Under the pieces are notes generated by a model, which saw only the letters and a program-made list of their open reading frames with translations, did not search any database and had not been told where the DNA came from. Positions 26,589 through 33,686 of a stretch of 64,000 bases of DNA are shown piece by piece. Positions within the stretch are counted from its first letter, which is position 1. Every line of letters starts with the position of its first letter. Made by a program: the position numbers and the translations under genes. This DNA comes from Streptomyces sp. NBC_01750 (GTDB taxonomy: Bacteria; Actinomycetota; Actinomycetes; Streptomycetales; Streptomycetaceae): NCBI RefSeq assembly GCF_035918095.1, contig NZ_CP109137.1, forward strand, positions 6,388,001-6,452,000. Reading direction: 5' to 3'.

Positions 26589-27155
26589 TTATGCCGTCGG
26601 TGTGCGGTGCAGTGCCAGCAGCAGGCGCCAGACCTGGGCCGTCATGACCTCGGGAGTCGCGTCGATCAGGCCGTGGAGCCAGTCAGCCAGGACACCCGCG
26701 AAGGTGGCCGCCACCGCGGAGGCGATCAGGTCGGGCGCAGGTGCGCCGGCCAACTCCCTTTCTCTGCGGCTGCGTTCGCGCAGTTCACGGTGGAGCAGAT
26801 CGCCCAGTGGGCCGCTGCCGCCCTCGCGCAGCAGGGTCCGGTAGAGCGGTGCGTGTGGCGTGAGGCCGGTGAAGAAAGCCGTCAGCGCGGGTGGCGGAGC
26901 GGCTGGGTCCGGAGTGCCGCGCCAGGCGTGGAGGGCCTCCACCGCCTCCCGTACGACCTCCGCGCACGCGTCGACCGCGAGCGCCTGCAGATCCGTGTAG
27001 TGCAGATAGAACGTGGCCCGGCCCAGACCCGCCCTGCGCACCAGCGCCGCGACGCTGACCTCTTCGAGCGGGCGCTCGGCGCACTCTTCGAGCAGTGCCG
27101 CACGCAGCCTGGCGCGGGTGCGCTCCGCCCGCGGATCGCCGGTCGCCGCGCTCAT
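26589..27155 (-). CDS. TetR family transcriptional regulator
   Basis: 188 residues. The helix-turn-helix is TRARLRAALLEECAERPLEE, then VAALVRRAGLGRATFYLHYTD (to about residue 55). The C-terminal ligand domain carries the TetR_C-type ending (LADWLHGLIDATPEVMTAQV). Its ATG overlaps the stop of the DUF1304 gene by 4 bp (ATGA), so both form an operon that the regulator probably controls. A 9-of-11 inverted repeat upstream of DUF1304 is a candidate operator. The open frame continuing to 27773 is a shadow. Confidence 0.9.
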   Translation of the reverse strand: MSAATGDPRAERTRARLRAALLEECAERPLEEVSVAALVRRAGLGRATFYLHYTDLQALAVDACAEVVREAVEALHAWRGTPDPAAPPPALTAFFTGLTPHAPLYRTLLREGGSGPLGDLLHRELRERSRRERELAGAPAPDLIASAVAATFAGVLADWLHGLIDATPEVMTAQVWRLLLALHRTPTA

Positions 27156-27514
27156 CCGGCCACCAGGACTGCGGCCAGTGCGAGGGCGCCCGGGAGTGCC
27201 TGCGCCACCAGGATGCGGCGGTTCGCGGTGATGCCGCCGTAGACACCGGCGATGACCACGCAGCTCAGGAAGAAGACCTGTACCCGGTATCCCGTTGGGT
27301 CCGCGGCTGTCAGGCCCCAGACCAGGCCGGCGGCGAGGAAGCCGTTGTACAGGCCCTGGTTCGCGGCGAGCGGGGCGGTCGCGCGGGCCATCTCCGCGTC
27401 GAATCCGGAGAGTTCGCGGCCCGGCTTGCGCTGCCACAGGAACATCTCCAGAACCAGGATGTATGCGTGGAGCGCGGCCACCAGGCCGACCAGGACATGG
27501 GCGGTTGTGTTCAT
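27152..27514 (-). CDS. DUF1304 family membrane protein
   Basis: 120 residues with four hydrophobic segments (about 5-25, 47-68, 77-95, 98-118) and the family core LHAYILVLEMFLWQRKPGRE followed by NQGLYNGFLAAGLVW. DUF1304 proteins are small integral membrane proteins of unknown function. It is the first gene of an operon with a TetR repressor. Its leader contains five tandem 8-bp repeats directly before the GGGAAGAG ribosome site. Confidence 0.88.
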   Translation of the reverse strand: MNTTAHVLVGLVAALHAYILVLEMFLWQRKPGRELSGFDAEMARATAPLAANQGLYNGFLAAGLVWGLTAADPTGYRVQVFFLSCVVIAGVYGGITANRRILVAQALPGALALAAVLVAG

Positions 27515-27527
27515 GAGCGACTCTTCC

Positions 27528-27567
27528 CGTGACTTCGTGACTTCGTGACTTCGTGACTTCGTGACTT
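27528..27567 (-). repeat. Five perfect tandem 8-bp repeats in the DUF1304 leader
   Basis: The plus-strand unit CGTGACTT is repeated exactly five times (27528-27535, 27536-27543, 27544-27551, 27552-27559, 27560-27567) with a partial sixth (CG). It lies between the probable promoter/operator and the ribosome site of the DUF1304-tetR operon. Perfect short repeats of this kind are prone to slippage. Confidence 0.95.
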
Positions 27568-27584
27568 CGCGGGTCTAGTTTTAT

Positions 27585-27617
27585 GTACAGGTGTCCAGTA
27601 AGTATAGACACATGTCC
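27585..27617 (-). promoter_or_regulatory. Candidate TetR operator overlapping a promoter
   Basis: GTACAGGTGTC (27585-27595) and GACACATGTCC (27607-27617) form an inverted repeat with 9 of 11 matches around an 11-bp spacer. On the minus strand the spacer begins with TATACT, a good -10 hexamer, in an unusually AT-rich patch. The placement upstream of the DUF1304-tetR operon and facing the SBP gene fits autoregulation. Confidence 0.55.
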
Positions 27618-27718
27618 AAGATCGACAGGGTGTCGGGCAGGGCTCGTACGGATCGACGCAGCGTCCATTGCCGCGGCCGCACACCGCCCGGCATCCTGCG
27701 AACGTGCCCGCGATCCGG

Positions 27719-28882
27719 ATGAACCCCATGTCAAGGCGGTCCCTGCTGCTCGGCCTCGCCGCCGGCGCCGCACTCACCGGCTGCGGGGTGCCCGCGGCGT
27801 ACGTACAGCCCGGGGACCGTGCCGGGCGCGATGTCTCGCAGCGGGACGGAAGCGTCGACTTCGCCAACTGGCCGCTCTACATCGACACCGACGACGAGGA
27901 CACCTCCAAGCGGCCCACCCTGGACTCCTTCACCGAGCGCACCGGGATCTCGGTCCGCTACACCGAGGAGATCAACGACAACGACGAGTTCTTCGGCAAG
28001 GTCAGCCCCGCGCTGATGAACCACCAGGAGACCGGCCGCGACCTGATCGTCGTCAGCGACTGGATGGCGGCCCGGTTCGTACGGCTCGGCTGGGTGCAGG
28101 AGATGGACCGGAAGAAGCAGCCCAATGTCGCCAAGTACCTTGATCCGCAGCTGCGTTCGCCGGCCTTCGACCAGGGCAGGCTGCACAGCGTCCCCTGGCA
28201 GTCGGGGATCACCGGCATCGCGTACAACCGCAAGAAGCTCGGCCGCGAGATCAGGCACACCAGTGATCTGTGGACGGACGATCTGAGTGGCCGGGTCACG
28301 CTCCTCTCCGGGCTCGACGAATCCTTCGCCCTGCTGATGCAGGGCAACGGCGTCGACATCACCCGCTGGAGCGCGGACGACTTCCACGAGATCTGTGAGC
28401 AGGTGGAGAAGCTCGTGAAGCGGAAACACATCAGGCGCTTCACCGGCAACGACTACATCAAGGACCTCTCCACCGGGGACGTACTGGCCTGTCAGGCGTA
28501 CTCCGGCGATGTCATCCAGCTCCAGGCGGACAACCCGGACATCGAGTTCGTGGTGCCGGAGGAGGGCGCGGAGCTGTGGGCGGAAAGTCTGATGATCCCC
28601 AACCTCGCCCGGCACAAGCGCAACGCCGAGGCGCTCGTCGACCACTACTACGAGCCGGAGGTCGCCGCGGAGCTCGCGGCCTGGGTCAACTACGTCTGCC
28701 CGGTGCCGGCCGCCCGCGACGTACTGGCCTCGTCGAAGGACGAGGAGACAGCCGCGCTCGCAGAGGACTCTCTGATCTTTCCGGACGACGCGATGCGCAA
28801 GCGCCTCGCGATCGCGCGCGACATTACTTCCGAGGAGCGCCCGCTCTTCGCGAAGCAGTGGAATGCGATCGTCGGGCTGTAG
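27719..28882 (+). CDS. Orphan polyamine ABC transporter substrate-binding lipoprotein
   Basis: 387 residues. The N terminus MNPMSRRSLLLGLAAGAALTGC carries a twin-arginine-like motif and a lipobox with Cys22. The mature domain is PotD-like: VDFANWPLYIDTD, then GISVRYTEEINDNDEFFGKV and WQSGITGIAYNRK. It is clearly paralogous to the SBP at 35273 (shared FxNWxxYID, EINDNxEFFGK, FTGNDY). No permease or ATPase gene is adjacent, so it may feed the PotABC-like importer 9 kb away. The ATG at 27719 was chosen; MSRR at 27728 is an alternative. It is divergent from DUF1304. Confidence 0.9.
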   Translation: MNPMSRRSLLLGLAAGAALTGCGVPAAYVQPGDRAGRDVSQRDGSVDFANWPLYIDTDDEDTSKRPTLDSFTERTGISVRYTEEINDNDEFFGKVSPALMNHQETGRDLIVVSDWMAARFVRLGWVQEMDRKKQPNVAKYLDPQLRSPAFDQGRLHSVPWQSGITGIAYNRKKLGREIRHTSDLWTDDLSGRVTLLSGLDESFALLMQGNGVDITRWSADDFHEICEQVEKLVKRKHIRRFTGNDYIKDLSTGDVLACQAYSGDVIQLQADNPDIEFVVPEEGAELWAESLMIPNLARHKRNAEALVDHYYEPEVAAELAAWVNYVCPVPAARDVLASSKDEETAALAEDSLIFPDDAMRKRLAIARDITSEERPLFAKQWNAIVGL

Positions 28883-28895
28883 CAGACTCGCGATC

Positions 28896-29426
28896 ATGAG
28901 CGATGATCACGTGAACTCCGCGGTGACGTACGGTCTGTTCGCCGCCTGGCTGCTGCACGACGCCGAAGAGCTGGCGGCCGGTCCGCGCTGGATACGTGAG
29001 AACGCGCCCGTACTGCGCAAACGCTTCCCGGGCGTTCCCGAGCGTATATGGCGTGCCATGGAGACCGTCGACGAGCGCGAATTCGCCGTCGCCGTCGGGG
29101 TGATGGGCGCGATTGTCGCCTCTGCCGCCGTCTCGGGCCGGCGCTCCCATGGCCGGTCCGCCTTCTATCAGGGAGCCCTGAACGGTTTCGGGCTGCACGG
29201 CCTTGTCCATCTCGCCCAGGCCGCCGCGGTACGCGGCTACACCCCGGGCTCGGCGACCTCGCCGCTGATCGTGGTGCCGTTCACGCTCTGGGCGCGTGGC
29301 CGGCTGCGGCGCGCGGGTGTGCTCCGGCCCGCGCGGGCGCGCGACGCGGCGGCCGGTCTGGCGCTGGCCGCGGGCGCCACGATCGTCTCGCACGCGATCG
29401 CCCGCAGAGTCACCGGGGGCCGGTAA
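28896..29426 (+). CDS. HXXEE domain-containing membrane protein
   Basis: 176 residues. The motif HDAEE (His21-Glu25) in LFAAWLLHDAEELAAGPRW defines the HXXEE family, and further conserved histidines appear in GLHGLVHLAQA. There are about five hydrophobic segments and a basic C terminus. Function is unknown; the conserved His/Glu set suggests a di-metal site in the membrane. The ATG at 28896 starts 13 bp after the SBP stop, so the two genes may be co-transcribed. Confidence 0.82.
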   Translation: MSDDHVNSAVTYGLFAAWLLHDAEELAAGPRWIRENAPVLRKRFPGVPERIWRAMETVDEREFAVAVGVMGAIVASAAVSGRRSHGRSAFYQGALNGFGLHGLVHLAQAAAVRGYTPGSATSPLIVVPFTLWARGRLRRAGVLRPARARDAAAGLALAAGATIVSHAIARRVTGGR

Positions 29427-29521
29427 AAGGCGCGTAAATCCGGGCGTGCGCTGCGGATATGGGCGAGCGAAGAGCCCTCTTGCGGCGTACGCCCATGGTT
29501 GGCCGTCTTCATGCTCCGGTT

Positions 29522-30310
29522 CTACGGCTTGCGGCCCACCGCGCCGAACTGCGCCACCTGAGGCGTCTCGTCCTCGGTCCCCGGATCGTGGCGCCAGCGG
29601 GCGCACGACACGATGCCCGGCTCAAGGACCTCCAGACCGTCGAGGAACGAGGCGAACTCCGCGCGGCTGCGGGCCGTGATCGGCGGCGTGGCGTTCTCGT
29701 TCCAGAACCGCATCGCCGCGGCATTGCCCTCGCCGCCCAGCTCCAGCGTCGGATGGGTGAGCACCAGATGGCTGCCGGACGGTACGGCGTCCATCAGCTG
29801 CCGCACGATCGACCGGGCCTTGCCGGTGTCCAGTACGAAGTTCAGGATGCCCAGCATCATCACTGCCACCGGCTGTCCCAGATCCAGCATCGGCTCGACG
29901 GCGCGGAGGATCCGGTCCGGGTGGTGGGCGTCCGCGTCGATGTACTCGGTCGCGCCCTCCGGGGAACTGGTGAGCAGAGCGCGCGCGTGCGCCAGCACGA
30001 TCGGATCGTTGTCGACGTAGACGATCCGCGCGTCGGGGGCGATCTGCTGCGCCACCTCATGGGTGTTCTCGACCGTGGGCAGGCCGGTGCCGATGTCCAG
30101 GAACTGCCGTATGCCCGCCTCGCCGGCCAGGTAGCGCACGGAGCGGCCGAGGAACGCGCGGTCCGCGCGTGCCACCTCGCCGATGCTCGGGTACATCCCG
30201 GTGACCTGGTCGCCCACCGCGCGGTCGACCGCGTAGTTGTCCTTGCCGCCCAGCCAGTGGTTCCAGACTCTGGCATTGTGCGCTACGTCGGTGCGGATCC
30301 TGTCGGTCAC
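29522..30310 (-). CDS. SAM-dependent methyltransferase, DUF574 family
   Basis: 262 residues. The family N terminus is NARVWNHWLGGKDNYAVDRA; SAM motif I is FLDIGTGLPT (70-79), followed by acidic motif II VYVDNDP and VLAHARALL. This group is greatly expanded in Streptomyces; the methyl acceptors are unknown. It starts with GTG at 30310 and lies 47 bp downstream of the GDPD gene in the same direction, with convergent HXXEE on the other side. Confidence 0.9.
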   Translation of the reverse strand: MTDRIRTDVAHNARVWNHWLGGKDNYAVDRAVGDQVTGMYPSIGEVARADRAFLGRSVRYLAGEAGIRQFLDIGTGLPTVENTHEVAQQIAPDARIVYVDNDPIVLAHARALLTSSPEGATEYIDADAHHPDRILRAVEPMLDLGQPVAVMMLGILNFVLDTGKARSIVRQLMDAVPSGSHLVLTHPTLELGGEGNAAAMRFWNENATPPITARSRAEFASFLDGLEVLEPGIVSCARWRHDPGTEDETPQVAQFGAVGRKP

Positions 30311-30357
30311 GTGTCGCTCCTCGGCCGGCTGCGGGGGGGTCCATCATGCCGGACGGA

Positions 30358-31071
30358 TCAAGGTCCTTTACCGGCGGGTGAGTTGAGCCGTGGGGAGAGT
30401 ACGCGGTGCAGCGCGTCCACGCGATTGGTGGTGATCGAGTCCACGCCGTACCGGACGAGGCGGCGCATCGTGCGGCGGGTGTCGGCCGTCCAGGCGGAGA
30501 CCAGCATCCCGTCCCGGTGGAGACGGTCCGTCAACTCCTCGCCGATCAGGCCGAAACGGTAGTTGAGCCAGCGCGGTCTCACGGTGTCGAGCAGCGCCGG
30601 GCGCGGCGGGGCCAGCGTCGTCCAGGTCATCGCGATCTCGGCCGACGGATCTGCGGCGCGGACCGCGAGCATGGTGGTGGGGCCCGCGCAGTAGTACACC
30701 CGCTCGTCCGCCTCGCATTCGTGGACGGTGGAGACCACCGTCCGTACCGACTCCTCCGAGGCCCCGGGCAGGTCGATCATCACGCGGTGGTCGTCGCCGA
30801 CCGCGAGCAGCGCCTCGCGCAGGGTCGGTACTCCGCCGTCGGTCAGCTCGCGCAGTTCCTTCGCCGTGAGATCCGCAAGTTGCCGGTCGCGCCCCCACAG
30901 GCGATTCAGCGAGTCGTCGTGCAGCAGCACGGGCACGCCGTCACGGGTGAGACGTGCATCGATCTCCACCGCGTCCGCGCCCCGCCCGATGGCCGAGCGG
31001 AGCGAGGGCAGGGTGTTCTCACGGACGCGGTAGGGATCACCGCGATGGCCCACCACACTGACAGCGCGCAT
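30358..31071 (-). CDS. Glycerophosphodiester phosphodiesterase
   Basis: 237 residues with the GDPD signature VVGHRGDPYRVRENTLPSL (His9, Arg10, Glu18), metal ligands in AVEIDARLTRDG (Glu36, Asp38) and catalytic His51 in LLHDDSLNR. It hydrolyses deacylated phospholipids to glycerol-3-phosphate and an alcohol. No signal peptide is visible, so a cytoplasmic form is likely. It starts 20 bp after the ADA-like gene stop, in the same direction. Confidence 0.92.
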   Translation of the reverse strand: MRAVSVVGHRGDPYRVRENTLPSLRSAIGRGADAVEIDARLTRDGVPVLLHDDSLNRLWGRDRQLADLTAKELRELTDGGVPTLREALLAVGDDHRVMIDLPGASEESVRTVVSTVHECEADERVYYCAGPTTMLAVRAADPSAEIAMTWTTLAPPRPALLDTVRPRWLNYRFGLIGEELTDRLHRDGMLVSAWTADTRRTMRRLVRYGVDSITTNRVDALHRVLSPRLNSPAGKGP

Positions 31072-31091
31072 GGGGCCATTGTCGGTGCCGG

Positions 31092-32117
31092 TCAGCGGGC
31101 GAGCCAGGCGGCGGTGTACGAGTCGATCTCCGCGAGGATCCGGGCCTTGCCGGCTTCGTCGAGGAAGGACGCCTCCACGGCGTTCTTGGCGAGGCCGGCG
31201 AGGCCGCGCTCGTCCAGCTCCAGCAGCCGTGCGGCGACCCCGTATTCGCTGTTGAGGTCACAGCCGAACATCGGCGGGTCGTCGCTGTTGATCGTCACCA
31301 GCACACCGGCCGCGACCATCTCCTTGATCGGGTGCTGGTCGAGGTCGGCGACGGCGCGGGTGGCGATGTTCGAGGTGGGGCAGACCTCCAGCGGAATCCG
31401 GTGCTCGGCGAGGTACGCCAGCAGCGCCGGATCCTGCGTGGCGCTGGTGCCGTGGCCGATGCGCTCGGCGCCCAGCTCGTTCAGCGCGTCCCAGATGGTC
31501 TGCGGGCCGGTCGTCTCACCGGCGTGCGGCACGGAGTGCAGGCCGGCGGCGATGGCCCGGTCGAAGTACGGCTTGAACTGCGGCCGTTCCACGCCGATCT
31601 CGGGGCCGCCCAGACCGAAGGAGACCAGGCCCTCGGGGCGCAGATCCACCGCGAGGCGGGCCGTCTCCTCCGCGGCCTCGAGTCCGGCCTCGCCGGGAAT
31701 GTCGAAACACCAGCGCAGTACGACACCGAGCTCGGCCTCGGCAGCCTTGCGGGCGTCCTCGATCGCCACCATGAAGGCCTTCTCGTCGATGCCGCGACGG
31801 GTCGAACTGAACGGCGTGATGGTCAGCTCGGCGTAACGGATGTTCTGCCGGGCCATGTCCCGGGCGACCTCGAAGGTGAGCAGCCGTACGTCCTCAGGGG
31901 TGCGGATCAGATCCACCACCGAGAGATAGACCTCGATGAAGTGCGCGAAGTCGGTGAAGGTGAAGTAGTCGGCGAGTGCCTCGGGATCGGTGGGGACTTG
32001 GGAGTCCGGGTGGCGGGCCGCCAGCTCGGCGACGATGCGCGGTGAGGCCGAGCCGACATGGTGAACGTGCAGTTCCGCCTTGGGAAGCCCCGCGATGAAG
32101 GGGTGCAGATCGGTCAT
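31092..32117 (-). CDS. Adenosine deaminase family protein, probably 6-aminodeoxyfutalosine deaminase
   Basis: 341 residues of the ADA fold. Metal ligands His17 and His19 lie in ELHVHHVGS, with later HAGE, IGHGT and NSDDPP motifs carrying the catalytic His/Glu and Asp residues. Classical ADA reads HVHLDGA, where the Asp binds the ribose 5'-OH; here that position is Val21, followed by SASPR with Arg27. An Arg after strand 1 has been proposed as the specificity determinant of the Streptomyces futalosine-pathway deaminase, so I favour deamination of 6-aminodeoxyfutalosine for menaquinone synthesis. Plain adenosine deaminase remains possible. Confidence 0.85.
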   Translation of the reverse strand: MTDLHPFIAGLPKAELHVHHVGSASPRIVAELAARHPDSQVPTDPEALADYFTFTDFAHFIEVYLSVVDLIRTPEDVRLLTFEVARDMARQNIRYAELTITPFSSTRRGIDEKAFMVAIEDARKAAEAELGVVLRWCFDIPGEAGLEAAEETARLAVDLRPEGLVSFGLGGPEIGVERPQFKPYFDRAIAAGLHSVPHAGETTGPQTIWDALNELGAERIGHGTSATQDPALLAYLAEHRIPLEVCPTSNIATRAVADLDQHPIKEMVAAGVLVTINSDDPPMFGCDLNSEYGVAARLLELDERGLAGLAKNAVEASFLDEAGKARILAEIDSYTAAWLAR

Positions 32118-32227
32118 CGGGGTCCTCCGTGTGCAATGGGCCGCTCGGGTCAGGGATCATCGTAGGCCGCCCGTTCGAGGACTGTGCGAAGGCCGTAGCA
32201 TGACGGCGAATCACGATGGGGGAGAAC

Positions 32228-32956
32228 ATGTCTGACAACCAGGCCCAGCCGCCCGGTGCGCCCGAGCCGCGCGACCGCGACCCGTGGGCTCCGCCGCAGA
32301 GCAGCCCGGCACAGAACCCGGTACCGCTGGAAAAGCCCGCCGCCACCGCGAATCCGTCGGCGCCGCCGCTGCACAACCAGCCGACGGTCACCTCGATGCC
32401 CGGCGTCACACCCGCTGCCGAGGCCGGCGCCGTGCCGCCGCCCCCGATAGCACCGGGCGGACCGGCCCAGCCTGCCGCCGGCCCCTACGGCTACCCCGCC
32501 GCCCCGAGCATCCCGCAGCCCACCGCGGGTGTCGGTGATCCGTACGGCGGCTACCCCGGCTATCCCGGATACCAGGCCTACGGCCAGAACGCCTGGCAGA
32601 GCGGCCCGGCGAACGGCATGGGCATCACCGCGATGGTGCTCGGCATCCTCTCCGTCTGTCTGTTCTGCCTCTACGGCGTGGTCGGGGTGGTGCTGGGCGT
32701 GCTCGCCCTGATCTTCGGCATCCTCGGCAGGAAGCGGGCCCAACGCGGCGAAGCCACCAACGCCGGCATGGCCCTGGCCGGCATCATCCTCGGCTCCATC
32801 GGCATCGTCATCGGCCTCATCGTCATCGGTCTGCTGGCCTGGGGGCTCACCGAGGCCATCAAGAACGACCGGGAGAATGAAGACGTCTACGACGACTACT
32901 CCAACTCCCTGGTGACCGACAACGCACTGCCGGCGATCGACGGCGTCAGGCGCTAG
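32228..32956 (+). CDS. DUF4190 domain-containing membrane protein
   Basis: 242 residues. The first ~125 are Pro/Ala-rich and disordered with Gly-Tyr patches (YGGYPGYPGYQAYGQ). Then comes the DUF4190 domain with two transmembrane helices: NGMGITAMVLGILSVCLFCL, then a GRKRAQRGEATNAGMALAGI loop and a second helix. Function is unknown. The ATG at 32228 is preferred over 32216 because GGGGGAG sits just upstream. Its 3' end overlaps the convergent NADAR gene by 11 bp. Confidence 0.87.
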   Translation: MSDNQAQPPGAPEPRDRDPWAPPQSSPAQNPVPLEKPAATANPSAPPLHNQPTVTSMPGVTPAAEAGAVPPPPIAPGGPAQPAAGPYGYPAAPSIPQPTAGVGDPYGGYPGYPGYQAYGQNAWQSGPANGMGITAMVLGILSVCLFCLYGVVGVVLGVLALIFGILGRKRAQRGEATNAGMALAGIILGSIGIVIGLIVIGLLAWGLTEAIKNDRENEDVYDDYSNSLVTDNALPAIDGVRR

Positions 32957-33509
32957 CCGCGGCCGCGCCCGCCCGCAACTCCTCGCGCGCCTCCATCAGC
33001 GCGAACCCCAGCAGATTGAGCCCGCGCCAGCGCGCCGGATCCTGCGCCCGCTCGTCGTCCGCGGCCAGCCCGATGCCCCAGACCTGGTCAACCGGGCTGG
33101 CCTCGACGAGTACCCGGTCGCCTGTGGCCAGCAGAAAGTCGCGCAGCTCGGCGTCCTGACCGAACTTGTGCACACTGCCCGAGCGCACAATGGCGAACCG
33201 CTCGCGCTCCCATATCGCGTCGTCGAAACCGCGCACCAGCCGTCCGGCCTTCTTCGCCTCCGCAGGCGTGCGCGCCTCCAGCGCCCGCTGCTCCGCGTCC
33301 GCGTCGCCGAAGAGCCGTGCCTTGGACGCCATCATCCAGTGCTCGGCGGTGGCGTACCGAACGCCTTCGACCACGAAGAGTGACGGCCACCACTGGCTGA
33401 GGCAGCTCGCGCCGACGCTTCCGTCGCGGCGCGGCGCATGCCCCCAGAACTGCAGATACTTGATTCTGTTCCCGTCGCTGATCTGCTTGATCAGCTCATC
33501 CGTCCCCAT
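32946..33509 (-). CDS. NADAR family protein
   Basis: 187 residues with the NADAR (YbiA-like) signatures YLQFWGHAPRRDG, LSQWWPSLFVVEG, YATAEHWMMASKA and a C-terminal VWGIGLAADDERAQDPARWRG. The E. coli homologue YbiA acts in riboflavin metabolism, cleaving N-glycosidic bonds of reactive intermediates, and some NADARs remove ADP-ribose from guanine. The role here is unknown. The ATG at 33509 was chosen; a GTG at 33539 would add ten residues. It is convergent with, and overlaps, DUF4190. Confidence 0.87.
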   Translation of the reverse strand: MGTDELIKQISDGNRIKYLQFWGHAPRRDGSVGASCLSQWWPSLFVVEGVRYATAEHWMMASKARLFGDADAEQRALEARTPAEAKKAGRLVRGFDDAIWERERFAIVRSGSVHKFGQDAELRDFLLATGDRVLVEASPVDQVWGIGLAADDERAQDPARWRGLNLLGFALMEAREELRAGAAAASA

Positions 33510-33604
33510 GCACGCGAGTCTGGCAGCCACCACTGACACTCCGTACGGGGATATGAGGGTCGACGCGACACATGGTCGACCGATTCCGTCGCGTAACCAA
33601 AAGG

Positions 33605-33625
33605 CAACAACGGAATCCCTTGTTG
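33605..33625 (+). promoter_or_regulatory. Inverted repeat upstream of the polyamine transport operon
   Basis: CAACAA (33605-33610) and TTGTTG (33620-33625) face each other across 9 bp in an AT-richer stretch 62 bp before the aldehyde dehydrogenase start. It is a plausible operator for the operon that follows, though no cognate regulator is identified. Confidence 0.4.
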
Positions 33626-33686
33626 GGTAGGTCGCCCTCTGCCAGGATCGGCAGTCAACTGAAGCTGGAACGACGGAGTGAGTTTT

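Noticed and set aside
26587..27773. A larger protein in the TetR frame reaching upstream to 27773
   Set aside because: The upstream part is the shadow of DUF1304 and of the 8-bp repeat region. The TetR domain starts at 27155 with a coupled ATGA overlap.
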